This document shows, one piece after another, positions 1 through 8,840 of a stretch of 59,854 nt of DNA. Origin of the DNA: Acidimicrobiaceae bacterium. GTDB taxonomy: Bacteria > Actinomycetota > Acidimicrobiia > Acidimicrobiales > RAAP-2. The notes below the pieces were generated by a model. It ran no database searches. It saw nothing but the letters and a program-made list of their open reading frames with translations, and had not been told where the DNA came from. Position 1 is the stretch's first letter, and every line of letters begins with the position of its first letter. Position numbers and translations under genes: made by a program. Location: the NCBI GenBank assembly GCA_003161575.1, contig PMOE01000053.1:48459-108312 (forward strand), read 5' to 3'.

Positions 1-5
1 GGCGA

Positions 6-896
6 TCAGCCGAACCACACGCTGCGCCGGTTGCGCAGCATGTCGTACACGGTCTCTTGGAGGATCGAGCGGATGCGTTCGGCCTCGTCCATGACCCGGC
101 TCTTGGAGTAACGCTCCTGATCGGGCGGGACGTCGAAGGTCACCGGGTCGAGGACCCGAAGTTTGAACTTCGCCGGAAAGGGGATCGGGATACCGAGCGG
201 ACCGAACAACAAGAGGTTGGCGGTGACGGGAAAGTAAGGCAGACCGAGCGCTTTGGCCAAGGCCGGAAGGCGGAAAACGATGGGCATCGCCTCTTCGGAG
301 CCCATAACGGCTATCGGGATGACCGGGACGCCGGCACGCATGGCGATCTCGACGAAGCCGCCCCGGCCGAAACGACGGAGCTGGTACCGGTCGGTGAAGG
401 ACTTCGAAGGCCCCTTGGTCCCCTCGGGGAAGACAAGGGCCAGTTGGCGCTGATCGTGCAATATCCGGTAGGCGTTCTCGGGTTTGGCCGACACGCCGCC
501 GGTTCGTGCCCACAGCGTGCCCACAACCGGAACCGTTCGGAAGAAGTAGTCGGCCATGCCGTAGACCGGGCGGCCCAGTTCCTTTTCAACGCCGTGCATG
601 ATGACCGGCGCGTCCGAGGGGATGGCCCCGGCGTGATTGGCCACGAGCAGGGCGCCGCCATCGGTCGGGATCTTCTCGAGGCCCTCCCACTCGACACGGA
701 ACCACTTTGAGTAGATCGGCTCGTAGAGCTGGCGGGCGAGTGCCCGCATGTGCTCTGAACGACCCCACTCGTCGACGTCGGAGAGACGGGGGTCCTCGAC
801 CGGCTCGGGCGCCGAGGAGGGGATTCGCAAGGGGACGATGTCGGTCGTCGGCCGCTGTTTGGTCGCCACCTCGCGTCGTGTGGGCATGGGGGCCAT
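6..896 (-). CDS. PlsC-like lysophospholipid acyltransferase
   Basis: Probable glycerolipid acyltransferase, moving an acyl group onto a lysophospholipid or related alcohol at the inner face of the membrane. The 296-residue product has the catalytic His/Asp pair in NHAGAIPSD (H88, D95; six residues between them, a spacing I recall from mycobacterial Rv0502-type members rather than the classic HX4D) and the substrate-binding FPEGTKG (EGT at 158-160). Residues 1-50 are a polar extension before the core domain. The ATG at 896 is the first start in the frame. The neighbouring gene on the same strand codes for a cell-wall hydrolase, and there is a 125-bp gap between them. The family is clear; acyl donor and acceptor cannot be told. 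Confidence 0.82.
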   Translation of the reverse strand: MAPMPTRREVATKQRPTTDIVPLRIPSSAPEPVEDPRLSDVDEWGRSEHMRALARQLYEPIYSKWFRVEWEGLEKIPTDGGALLVANHAGAIPSDAPVIMHGVEKELGRPVYGMADYFFRTVPVVGTLWARTGGVSAKPENAYRILHDQRQLALVFPEGTKGPSKSFTDRYQLRRFGRGGFVEIAMRAGVPVIPIAVMGSEEAMPIVFRLPALAKALGLPYFPVTANLLLFGPLGIPIPFPAKFKLRVLDPVTFDVPPDQERYSKSRVMDEAERIRSILQETVYDMLRNRRSVWFG

Positions 897-1021
897 CGTA
901 CCGAGCCCCCCGACGACTGATTCGAGTCGCCGCCATCACCTGCCCCGAGGTCCTCCGACGCGCCCGGGATCACGGGGCCGGTGTGCCGGTTGGCCACTCG
1001 CCAGGTGGATACCGAGACGTC

Positions 1022-2356
1022 CTAGGGCCGGCCCGCCCCAACGAGACCCTCGGTGAACACCGGCGAATAGGACACCGTGGTTCCGGTGTACGGGGCTTGG
1101 ATGATCGTCTGGCTGCCGTAGGGTCCCGAGCCCACGTACATCACGACGTGGTCGATCGTGTTGTCGCCGTCGAGGTTGTAATAGAAGAGCAGGTCACCGG
1201 GCTCGAGAGCGGTGAGAGGGACCGACGGGAGCGAGGCGTACTGGCTGGCGGCGGTCCGAGCGATCGAGACTCCCGCCTGAGCCCAGGCCCATTCGGTGAG
1301 CCCCGAGCAGTCGAAACCCGTTCCCGGCGACTCGCCGCCCCACTGGTAGGGGACACCGAGTTGGGAGATCGCCGCTTGCACCGCCGCGTTGCCGCCCCCG
1401 TTCGAGCCTCCGCTGGCTGCGGTTACCGGCCCGCTCGCCGTTGTCGAACCGGAGCCTCCCTGAGTGGTCGAGCCGGCGGCGCCGCTTGATGCTGCAGCCG
1501 ATGCGGCCGCCTGGTTTGCCGCCGTGGTGGCGGTCGCTGCGGCACCGGCCCCACCGACTGCGCCGGCCACGCCGGCCGCGTTCGCCGCGGCCTGAGCCGC
1601 GGCCTGGGCCGCAGCCGCAGTGTGGGCCGCGGCTGCAGCGGCCGCCTGGGCCTGGGCCTGGGCCTCAGCCGCGGCCGCCACCTGTTGGGCCAGGGCACCT
1701 TGGACCTGTTGCAAGGTGGCCTGAGCCGCCGATTGGGCCTGGGCGTTCTGCTGCTGGAGCGATTGGACCTGGGAAGCCGCGGTCGCCGCCTGCTGCTCTT
1801 CGGTCTGTTGGCGTTGCTGGGCGGTCGCGAGCTTGGCCTGCTGAACCTGGAGGGCCGATGCCGCCGCGCTGATGTTGCCGATAACCGCGTCTTCGTATTC
1901 CGAGCGGGCGTCGGATTTGGTGGCCGAGGTGTCGAAGACGGCGACGGTCCGGGTGTCAGGGGAAGCGAAGACGTAGGCGTTGACCGCGTCCTTGGCCAGA
2001 ATGATCCGATCGCGCCCGATGGTGGTCCGGGTGACCCCGAGGGCGGCGGCGGTGGCGGCGAGCTGGTTGTGGACGATCTGGACCTGCTGCTCGGCTGCGT
2101 CGTACTGCTGATCGAGGGCCGCCGACTGCTGCTGCTGGTGCTCGATGGTCGACTCGATGGCCGCGACTTGGGCCTGGGTGGCGCTGATCTGCGAAGTTGT
2201 GGGCCCCGGGGTGGTGGTCGGCGTGGACGACCCGGTGGCAGCCGGCGCGGCGGCGGCGGCCACCGGGCCTGCCACCACCGCGATCAGCACGGCGGCCCCA
2301 ACCGCACCCAGGCGCGGGAAGGAGCGGCGCGTGCTCCGACACTTCACAACAGCCAC
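1022..2356 (-). CDS. Secreted NlpC/P60 peptidoglycan endopeptidase
   Basis: Cell-wall hydrolase of the NlpC/P60 cysteine peptidase family, expected to cut stem-peptide bonds in peptidoglycan outside the cell. Residues 1-38 form a signal peptide (basic start, hydrophobic AVLIAVVAGPVAAAAA core). Residues 45-240 are a Gln/Ala-rich coiled coil, and 240-320 a low-complexity Ala/Gly/Ser/Thr linker. The catalytic domain occupies the last 120 residues, with Cys350 in FDCSGL and His403 in DHVVMY. The layout matches the actinobacterial RipA-like group. The start is a GTG at 2356; a promoter-like pair just upstream (2364-2392) would give an almost leaderless transcript. The Ala-rich linker is strongly GC-biased, which creates long false frames on the other strand. 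Confidence 0.88.
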   Translation of the reverse strand: MAVVKCRSTRRSFPRLGAVGAAVLIAVVAGPVAAAAAPAATGSSTPTTTPGPTTSQISATQAQVAAIESTIEHQQQQSAALDQQYDAAEQQVQIVHNQLAATAAALGVTRTTIGRDRIILAKDAVNAYVFASPDTRTVAVFDTSATKSDARSEYEDAVIGNISAAASALQVQQAKLATAQQRQQTEEQQAATAASQVQSLQQQNAQAQSAAQATLQQVQGALAQQVAAAAEAQAQAQAAAAAAAHTAAAAQAAAQAAANAAGVAGAVGGAGAAATATTAANQAAASAAASSGAAGSTTQGGSGSTTASGPVTAASGGSNGGGNAAVQAAISQLGVPYQWGGESPGTGFDCSGLTEWAWAQAGVSIARTAASQYASLPSVPLTALEPGDLLFYYNLDGDNTIDHVVMYVGSGPYGSQTIIQAPYTGTTVSYSPVFTEGLVGAGRP

Positions 2357-2363
2357 TCTGGTA

Positions 2364-2392
2364 ACAGTACCCCCTCACCCAACAGATGCCAA
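2364..2392 (-). promoter_or_regulatory. Putative sigma-70-type promoter of the NlpC/P60 gene
   Basis: On the minus strand TTGGCA (2387-2392) and TACTGT (2364-2369) are separated by 17 bp. Transcription would begin at about 2357, next to the GTG start at 2356, so the mRNA may have no leader. This is a consensus match by eye only. Confidence 0.4.
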
Positions 2393-2475
2393 GGGGGTAG
2401 TTTCCGAAATACCCTGCACATGGGGGGTGTCGGGGGCTCGCCGGGGCACCCGCACCGCGCCGCTAGGGTGCCACT

Positions 2476-4044
2476 GTGCCCGAAGGCGTCGCAGTGTGGG
2501 GAGGCAGGGTCCGGGGGCACGAGCGGGCGGGACTTTGGGTCTATTCGGGCATTCCGTACGCCCGGCCACCGCTCGGGCCGTTGCGCTGGCGCCCGCCCGA
2601 ACCCCCTGAGGTCTGGTCTGGGATACGTGAGGCGGGCGAGTTCGGACCGATCGCCCCCCAACCCCCTCCCATCGAGGGCATCGCCATCCCAGGCGATCCG
2701 GCCGGTCAGAGCGAGGACTGCCTCACCGTCAATGTGTGGACCCCCGGCTCCGATGACCGTCGACGGCCGGTGATGGTGTGGATCCACGGCGGTGGCTTTA
2801 CCACCGGCAGTGGTTCGTTCCTTCTCTACCGCGGTGGCGATCTTGCCCGCAACGGCGATGTGGTCGTCGTCACGATCAACTACCGGCTGGGGGCGCTCGG
2901 ATTCCTGGGCCACCGTGGCCTGCTCGACGATCACGCTCCGACACCGGCGATCGGCAATTGGGGCCTCATGGATCAAGTCGCCGCCTTGCGGTGGGTGCGG
3001 GACAACATCGCCGGGTTCGGGGGTGACCCCGGCAACGTGACCGTTTTTGGCGAGTCGGCCGGCGCCATGAGCATCTCGGCGCTCTTGGGGGTCCCCGCGG
3101 CAAGAGGATTGTTCCACCGGGCGATCGTTGAGAGCGGGCCGCCCTACACCCACTCCGTCGAGCGGGCCGAGCAGGCCGGGAACGATCTGGCCGCCCAACT
3201 TGGGTTGGCCGAACTGAGCCGCGCCGCACTGGAGAAGGTGCCGGCCGACGAGCTGGTCGCGGCCACCCAGGCCCTCCAGAACCGTCCGCCTCCGCCCGGC
3301 GAGATGCCGCTGCCCTTCTTGCCGGTGATCGACGGGGCGTACCTCCCGCGGCCGCCCACCGAGGCGGTTGCCGCCGGGGCCGCGGCCTCGGTGCCCCTGC
3401 TCATCGGGACGAATCGCGACGAGCTGTCCCTGTTCGCTTTCGGAGACACGAGGTTGGCCAACATCGACGAAGAGGGGTTGGTGCGGTGGATGGCGCGCGC
3501 TGCACCCGAAATCGATCCCGACGAGCTGGTGGAGACGTACCGGGCCACCCGCCGGGAACGGGGCGAACCGCTTAGCCCGCGCGACCTGTGGGTGGGCATG
3601 GGAACCGACCTCGTATTCCGCTGGCCCTCGCTGCGGCTGGCCGCCGCCCAGTGTCGGCACCAACCCGCTACCTACGCCTACCTGTTCACCTGGGAGACCC
3701 CGGCATTCGGTGGGCAGCTGGGTTCTTGTCACGCGCTCGAGATCCCCTTTGTCTTCGGCGCCATCCACCGGCCGTTGATCGCAGCCTTCGCTGGTGGTGG
3801 GCCCGACGCCGGGGCGCTGTCGGAGGCGATGCAAAGTGCGTGGCTGTCCTTCGCCCGCACCGGCGATCCCTCGCACGAAGGGATCGGGGCCTGGCCCGCC
3901 TGGGACCCGACCCGTCGGGCCACCATGATGTTCGGGCCCGGCGGTGGCGACGTCGTCGATGCCCCACGCAACGAGGAGCTGGCGGTGATGGCTGCGGCCT
4001 GGCCGATCGATGAGTCGGTTGGAGACCTCAACTCGGGGTCCTAG
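2476..4044 (+). CDS. Type B carboxylesterase
   Basis: Alpha/beta-hydrolase of the carboxylesterase type B (cholinesterase-like) family, hydrolysing carboxylic esters. The 522-residue protein has the family's usual length and landmarks: SEDCLTVNVW near residue 80, the oxyanion segment WIHGGGF, the nucleophile Ser194 in GESAGA, the acid Glu316 in NRDELSLF and the base His419 in SCHALEIPF. No signal peptide is visible, so it is probably cytosolic. The start is a GTG at 2476. It is divergent from the NlpC/P60 gene and stands alone. The natural substrate is unknown; p-nitrobenzyl-esterase-like is the usual label. Confidence 0.9.
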   Translation: MPEGVAVWGGRVRGHERAGLWVYSGIPYARPPLGPLRWRPPEPPEVWSGIREAGEFGPIAPQPPPIEGIAIPGDPAGQSEDCLTVNVWTPGSDDRRRPVMVWIHGGGFTTGSGSFLLYRGGDLARNGDVVVVTINYRLGALGFLGHRGLLDDHAPTPAIGNWGLMDQVAALRWVRDNIAGFGGDPGNVTVFGESAGAMSISALLGVPAARGLFHRAIVESGPPYTHSVERAEQAGNDLAAQLGLAELSRAALEKVPADELVAATQALQNRPPPPGEMPLPFLPVIDGAYLPRPPTEAVAAGAAASVPLLIGTNRDELSLFAFGDTRLANIDEEGLVRWMARAAPEIDPDELVETYRATRRERGEPLSPRDLWVGMGTDLVFRWPSLRLAAAQCRHQPATYAYLFTWETPAFGGQLGSCHALEIPFVFGAIHRPLIAAFAGGGPDAGALSEAMQSAWLSFARTGDPSHEGIGAWPAWDPTRRATMMFGPGGGDVVDAPRNEELAVMAAAWPIDESVGDLNSGS

Positions 4045-4243
4045 ATGCTCGGGCTGCTCGCCGGTGCAAAAAGAGCTCCGCGGGGTACTCCACGCATCGG
4101 GCGGGGATTGTCAAGGTGCGTGTCTGCACGCGCCAGGGCATGGAGGGAGCCGCCCGTGGTGCCCTATGATCGCGGCGGGGATCGACGCTCGGTGCTCGCT
4201 TTGCGAAGGATCCTGAGGCGGGACGTGTGCGAAACGGGGACGA

Positions 4244-5434
4244 ATGGCCTTCACGCGTGACGTAGTCGTGGTCGGAGGTTGCGGCCGCGTCGGCCTTCCC
4301 CTGGCATTGGCGTTCGCCGATCGGGGGTGCGAGGTCGGCATCTATGACATCAACCAGTCTGCGGTCGACCGGGTCAACTCCGCGGAGATGCCCTTTGCCG
4401 AGGACGGGGCCTTTGATGTCCTCGTTCGGACCGTCGGCGACCGACTCGTTGCCACGACCGATCCAAGGATCGTCTCCTCGGCCGAGCATGTGGTGGTGGT
4501 GATCGGGACACCCGTCGACGAACATCTAAACCCCGACCCCAATGCCGTCTCTGGGTCCGTGCGAGACCTTCTCGAATATTTTGTCGACGGGCAGCTGCTG
4601 GTCCTGCGCTCCACCCTCTACCCCGGGACCACGGCGATGGTCGAAGCGACAGTGAACAAGAGCGACAAACGGATCGATGTGACGTTCTGCCCCGAACGAA
4701 TCGCCGAAGGAAAGGCGATGGTAGAGCTTTTCGAGCTGCCCCAGATCGTGGCCGGTCGCTCGGAGAGCGTCCTCGATCGGGCAGAAAAACTGTTCCGGAG
4801 CCTCACTGCGCAGATTGTTCGGATGCAGCCCGAAGAGGCGGAGCTCGCCAAGCTCTTCACCAATACGTGGCGGTACATCAAATTCGCCACAGCAAACCAG
4901 CTCTTCATGATGGCCAATGACTTCGGTCTCGACTACGAACGGATCCGGACCGGGTTGGCGCTCGACTACCCGCGGGCGGCCGATCTCCCTGGAGCAGGTT
5001 TCGCGGCCGGCCCCTGCCTTTTGAAGGACACCATGCAGTTGGCCGCCTTCAACAACAACAACTTCGTCCTTGGGCATGCGGCGATGTTGGTCAATGAAGG
5101 CCTGCCCCTCTATCTCGTCTCTCGGCTCGAAGCTCGTTATCCGATTGCCGATATGACAGTTGGCATCCTCGGCATGGCGTTCAAGGGAGAGTCCGACGAC
5201 ACCCGTTCAAGTCTGAGTTACAAGTTGAAGCGAATCCTGCGGTTCAAAGCGGATCGGATCCTCTGCCATGATCCGTATGTGACGAGTGATCCGGGAATAT
5301 CACCACTCGCCCAAGTCCTCGATGAGGCCGACCTGTTGATCCTGGCCACCCCCCATCGGGTGTATGAAAGCCTTGACACCGCCGTACCGATCATCGATAT
5401 CTGGGGCCGCGGCGGGGCGGGCCTCGTCCTATGA
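4244..5434 (+). CDS. Nucleotide-sugar (UDP-glucose/UDP-ManNAc-type) dehydrogenase
   Basis: NAD-dependent enzyme that oxidises the C6 hydroxyl of a nucleotide sugar to a uronate in two steps. The 396-residue product opens with a Rossmann motif GGCGRVG (11-17). It carries the CPERIAEG segment near residue 150, and the catalytic cysteine is Cys258 in GPCLLKD, the position of GGSCFPKD in UDP-glucose dehydrogenase. A C-terminal UDP-binding domain contains GMAFKGESDDTR. The stop overlaps the start of the GT2 gene by 4 bp (ATGA), so the two are translationally coupled. Together with the GT2 and the epimerase at 6270 it looks like a cassette that makes a modified sugar and passes it to a lipid carrier. 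The exact substrate cannot be fixed from sequence. Confidence 0.85.
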   Translation: MAFTRDVVVVGGCGRVGLPLALAFADRGCEVGIYDINQSAVDRVNSAEMPFAEDGAFDVLVRTVGDRLVATTDPRIVSSAEHVVVVIGTPVDEHLNPDPNAVSGSVRDLLEYFVDGQLLVLRSTLYPGTTAMVEATVNKSDKRIDVTFCPERIAEGKAMVELFELPQIVAGRSESVLDRAEKLFRSLTAQIVRMQPEEAELAKLFTNTWRYIKFATANQLFMMANDFGLDYERIRTGLALDYPRAADLPGAGFAAGPCLLKDTMQLAAFNNNNFVLGHAAMLVNEGLPLYLVSRLEARYPIADMTVGILGMAFKGESDDTRSSLSYKLKRILRFKADRILCHDPYVTSDPGISPLAQVLDEADLLILATPHRVYESLDTAVPIIDIWGRGGAGLVL

Positions 5435-6189
5435 AACCGCGGGTATCGGTCGTCGTGACGGCCTACAACGAGGGGCAAATCATCGTTCCGTTCCTCGTTC
5501 GCTTGCTCGAGTCGATGTCGCTCCCCTGCGAGATCCTGGTCGTTTGTGACACACCTGACGACAACACGTTGCCCTGGGTGGAGAAGTTTCAGCGGGATGA
5601 CTCACGGGTCATCCCGCTGGTGAACACCTATGGGCGCGGACCCTCACGTGCCATCCGGTATGGATTCGACCAGGCGAACGCCGACGTGGTGGTTGTGACC
5701 ATGGCGGACGGTTGCGACGATCCCATGCAAATCGACCCTCTTGTCCGCCTGGTCGAGCGGGGCGTGGTCATCGCAGCGGCATCGCGCTATATGCGCGGCG
5801 GACAACAGATTGGTGCCCCGTTTCTCAAGAGAACCCTTTCGAGGCAGGCTGGGTGGTCCCTGTACAGGTTCGCTCGCGTTGGTACCCGGGATTCCACCAA
5901 TTCGTTCAAAGCGTACGACACGGCGTTCGTCCGGCGGGTAGGCATCGAGTCCGACGCTGGATTCGAGGTGGGCCTCGAACTTGTGGCGAAGGCGCGCAGG
6001 CATCGCAGCCGAGTGGCCGAGATTCCCACGATCTGGTTGGAACGGACCTCCGGTCACTCGCAGTTCAAGCTGCGCACTTGGCTCCCCAACTATCTGCGGT
6101 GGTATTTCTACGCTTTCGGCCCCCGGATCCCCCGGGACGACCAATTCACCCTTGGCGACTCAGGGCAACGGGTCGACGAGCCAGCGTAA
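5431..6189 (+). CDS. Family 2 glycosyltransferase (DPM1-like)
   Basis: GT-A-fold glycosyltransferase resembling polyprenol-phosphate sugar synthases. The 252-residue protein has the N-terminal VSVVVTAYNEG strand-loop, an acidic metal-binding segment ADGCDDP near residue 92 that corresponds to the DADLQDDP motif of DPM1-type enzymes, and a basic C-terminal part (SQFKLRTWLPNY). There is no obvious transmembrane helix. The start overlaps the preceding dehydrogenase stop (ATGA), which argues for a shared pathway. Likely role, by inference: moves the sugar made by the neighbouring enzymes onto polyprenyl phosphate. Confidence 0.82.
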   Translation: MKPRVSVVVTAYNEGQIIVPFLVRLLESMSLPCEILVVCDTPDDNTLPWVEKFQRDDSRVIPLVNTYGRGPSRAIRYGFDQANADVVVVTMADGCDDPMQIDPLVRLVERGVVIAAASRYMRGGQQIGAPFLKRTLSRQAGWSLYRFARVGTRDSTNSFKAYDTAFVRRVGIESDAGFEVGLELVAKARRHRSRVAEIPTIWLERTSGHSQFKLRTWLPNYLRWYFYAFGPRIPRDDQFTLGDSGQRVDEPA

Positions 6190-6269
6190 GAATCGCCCCG
6201 GCGGATCGCCCACCGGGGATCGATTGACTCGCCCCGACGATCGGGTCTGAGAAGGAATGGTGCGAACGA

Positions 6270-7295
6270 ATGGCAAAGGTATTGGTCACCGGGTCTGCCG
6301 GGTTCATCGGCGGCTACGTTGTCGACGAGCTCCTCGGGCGGGGCCACTCCGTGGTGGGCATCGACAACCTCTCCAAGTACGGAAAGGTGACGAAGTCCTA
6401 CGACGATCACCCGCGCTACACCTTTGTAGAGGGAGACTGCCAGGACGTCGGGCTTATGACTGAGCTTGCGAGCGACAGCGATCACTTCCTCGCCGGAGCG
6501 GCTCTGATCGGTGGCATTTCGTACTTCCACGCCTATGCCTACGACCTATTGGCAACCAATGAGAGGATCATCGCCAGTTCGTGCGACGCGGCGATCAACG
6601 CGCACAAGAATGGGCGTCTTCAAAAAGTAACCTATATCTCGTCATCGATGGTCTATGAATCGGCCGACACCTGGCCGTCCCATGAGGGCCAGGAGCGTTC
6701 GATTCCTCCGCCGCTGTCGTCGTATGGGTTCCAGAAGTTGGCAGTCGAGTATTTCGCCCATGCTGCGCATGACCAGTACCAACTGCCCTTCACGATCGTG
6801 CGCCCCTTCAACTGCGTCGGGATCGGCGAGCGCCGGGCGCTGGGTGATGTCGAGATCCTGTCGGGGAACGTGCAGCTGGCGATGAGCCACGTCGTGCCGG
6901 ATCTGGTTCAAAAGGTCCTAAAGGGCCAGGACCCCCTGCACATCCTCGGTGACGGGACCCAGATTCGTCACTACACCTACGGGGCCGATCTTGCCCGAGG
7001 GATCGTCACGGCGATGGAGCACCCCGACGCGCTCAATGATGACTTCAACCTTTCTACATCGGTGTCCACCACGGTCCTTGAGCTCGCCGGGATCATCTGG
7101 CGCAAGATTCGCGGGGAAGACGTACCCTTCCGATTCGTATCGGACGCCCCGTTCGAGCATGACGTCGCCCGACGCGTACCGACAACCGACAAGGCCAAAC
7201 GCGTTCTCGGTTTCGAGGCCACTACCGGGCTCGACGATATGCTCGACGAGGTGATCCCGTGGATCTCGCGTGCCGTCGACGACGGCACCATTTGA
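6270..7295 (+). CDS. NAD-dependent epimerase/dehydratase (extended SDR)
   Basis: Extended short-chain dehydrogenase acting on a nucleotide sugar. The 341-residue product starts with the NAD-binding TGSAGFIGGY (about 7-16), followed by IDNLSKYG. It has the catalytic serine region in SSSMVYE and the Tyr/Lys pair in YGFQK (about 151-155), and a substrate-domain RPFNCVG. It lies 80 bp after the GT2 gene on the same strand and probably belongs to the same sugar cassette. Whether it epimerises, dehydrates or decarboxylates cannot be decided from motifs. Confidence 0.82.
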   Translation: MAKVLVTGSAGFIGGYVVDELLGRGHSVVGIDNLSKYGKVTKSYDDHPRYTFVEGDCQDVGLMTELASDSDHFLAGAALIGGISYFHAYAYDLLATNERIIASSCDAAINAHKNGRLQKVTYISSSMVYESADTWPSHEGQERSIPPPLSSYGFQKLAVEYFAHAAHDQYQLPFTIVRPFNCVGIGERRALGDVEILSGNVQLAMSHVVPDLVQKVLKGQDPLHILGDGTQIRHYTYGADLARGIVTAMEHPDALNDDFNLSTSVSTTVLELAGIIWRKIRGEDVPFRFVSDAPFEHDVARRVPTTDKAKRVLGFEATTGLDDMLDEVIPWISRAVDDGTI

Positions 7296-7367
7296 CTCTG
7301 GAAAACCGGTGTCCAAGGGGCCAACTTTTGTGGAGGTGAGGTCTTCTTTCGGATTTCTCTCGGCACC

Positions 7368-7441
7368 GGGGACGTAGCCCAACCGGTAGAGGCAGGGCGC
7401 TTAAACCGCCTCCAGTGAGGGTTCGAGTCCCTCCGTCCCCA
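7368..7441 (+). tRNA. tRNA with anticodon UAA (nominal Leu) but class I shape
   Basis: A cloverleaf can be drawn: acceptor GGGGACG (7368-7374) pairs fully with CGTCCCC (7434-7440), with discriminator A at 7441. The anticodon stem GGGCG/CGCCT (7395-7399/7407-7411) holds the loop CTTAAAC, giving anticodon TAA at 7402-7404. The T arm GAGGG-TTCGAGT-CCCTC (7417-7433) is perfect. The variable loop is only five bases (CCAGT), whereas bacterial tRNA-Leu normally has a long variable arm. The D stem is weak (GCC/GGC plus a C-A mismatch). CCA is not encoded. It may be a real but unusual tRNA, a mobile-element tRNA or a tRNA-like pseudogene. Confidence 0.75.
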
Positions 7442-7468
7442 CTGACGTTGTCGATTTCACAGCATTAG

Positions 7469-8089
7469 CTACATGCGGGACTGAAGAGTCTGCGTTCCTT
7501 CGCCCGAAACGTCCTCGAGCGGCGCCTTGCGTCCCGCCATGACGAGGATGAGTGACGCCAGTGGGCCCTCGACGGAGGGACCGTCCCCCGTCGACCAGTC
7601 GGAGTCCGTAGCCGACACGCGCAGACCGGCAATGCGCTTCTTGGCGTGCAACGGGAACCCGACGCGCTTCACCATGTCGGCCACCGTCAACAACGTGGCC
7701 TCCGGCACGCTCCGGGTCATGCCCGTCGGTCGGCGGATGTCCCCGCTGTGGCACACGAGGTCGGTGAGCATGACCTCGGGCTTCGCCCCCGGCGGCGTGC
7801 GACGCATCCCGATTGTCTTTCTCAACTGCCCCAGGAGCTCGTCGGGGGTCGCCGCTCCCAATGCCAGGCCTTCACGGGCCATGGTGCGGTTGAAGTTCAT
7901 GCCGCTCTTGAGCATCCCCGCAAGGAACGGGCCCGTCTTCACGTCCGCCCCGCCGACCAGGTGGCCGACGACGTGCCGGATCCTCCACTCGCTGCACAAC
8001 GACTGGGTGTCCCATTGGCTATCGGCGAGCGTAGCCAGGTCGTCAGCCAGCGCCGACCGCTCCTCGTCTATCGTCTGCCACGTGTCCAT
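7469..8089 (-). CDS. Maleylpyruvate isomerase-family mycothiol-dependent enzyme
   Basis: Member of the DinB-like/MDMPI superfamily of mycothiol-dependent enzymes in actinobacteria. The 206-residue reading from the ATG at 8089 has the family landmarks: a helix with WRIRHVVGHLVGG (metal-binding His) and later DLVCHSGDIRRP with a second conserved His/Asp. That ATG is preceded on the minus strand by GAGGTGG, which decides the start; the open frame continues upstream to 8236 but that extension is not family-like. It lies between the tRNA and a recombinase remnant, so it may have arrived with a mobile element. The substrate is unknown, and true maleylpyruvate isomerase activity should not be assumed. 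Confidence 0.75.
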   Translation of the reverse strand: MDTWQTIDEERSALADDLATLADSQWDTQSLCSEWRIRHVVGHLVGGADVKTGPFLAGMLKSGMNFNRTMAREGLALGAATPDELLGQLRKTIGMRRTPPGAKPEVMLTDLVCHSGDIRRPTGMTRSVPEATLLTVADMVKRVGFPLHAKKRIAGLRVSATDSDWSTGDGPSVEGPLASLILVMAGRKAPLEDVSGEGTQTLQSRM

Positions 8090-8414
8090 GACCACCTCGG
8101 TGTCCCGTATCCGCGAAGCGCCGGACGCCCGCAGACCTGGCACGAGGGTATCGAGATCCGGGCTCGGTCGCACCTTCGCAATACGCCCGGAGGACCATGG
8201 CAACTGCAGCGTGGGCAGCCTCACCCACGGACTCATCGACCTGGAAACGCAGCGGAGCGTTCTGGCGTCGGTGCGCTTGTTGAAGCAGAATGCGTGACCG
8301 CAGAGATCCTCCCGACGATTCCGGTCGTGGACCCGGCCGGGCTTCCATCATCGACGATCGTTTGTTGAGGCGTAGCCGTGACCATCGCATTCGTGGGTAA
8401 CGCAGGCCCACCGA
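8090..8414 (-). other. 325-bp stretch without a recognisable gene
   Basis: Open frames exist on both strands but none resembles a known family. The stretch lies between a laterally mobile-looking gene and a frameshifted recombinase fragment and may be eroded element sequence. No clear promoter or terminator was seen. Confidence 0.4.
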
Positions 8415-8778
8415 TTAGCCACTGCTCGGCGCCCGTCCGGGCCGCCGCATCGTCACTCCCTGTTTCGTCAAGACCCTACGAGCTGTTGTCGCCTCAATGT
8501 CGAGAACGCGGGCGATGGACCGACCGCGCTGCCATACACAGGTTGATCGATTCCTCGACCTGCCCCGCGCTCAGACGCTCCGAGCGACGGGAAACGTCAT
8601 GCTGCCGAACATGTTGTTTCACGGTGGTCTGGTCCACTTGGAATTTTGCGACATGTTCGTCGATGGGCAACTCCGCTGCGTAGCCCGCGACGAGCGCAGC
8701 CACCTCATCGTGGGTCAGCCTGCGACAGATTCGCTTCAGGGTTCTAACTTTTGGCCTGGTTGGGCGCCCCGGAGCCAT
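8415..8778 (-). pseudogene. Frameshifted recombinase-type helix-turn-helix protein
   Basis: From the ATG at 8778 the minus strand reads a helix-turn-helix region (RRLTHDEVAALVAGYAAEL, then DQTTVKQHVRQHDVSRR, then LSAGQVEESINL) typical of the C-terminal part of serine-recombinase/resolvase-type proteins. The first frame hits a stop at 8494. A one-base shift near 8540 restores a second helix-turn-helix (RGRSIARVLDIEATTARR, then LTKQGVT) that runs to a TAA at 8415-8417. The catalytic resolvase domain is missing, so this is either a truncated recombinase tail or a broken stand-alone regulator. It sits about 1 kb from the tRNA, a common integration spot. Confidence 0.6.
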
Positions 8779-8840
8779 GTTGGTCAGTGTGCGGAGGCGT
8801 TCTCCCTGGCCAGCGTGGTTCGAATAACGTCCTAGTTGGC

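Noticed and set aside
7402-7404. Ochre suppressor tRNA
   Set aside because: A suppressor of UAA would need anticodon UUA; this anticodon is UAA, which reads the sense codon UUA.
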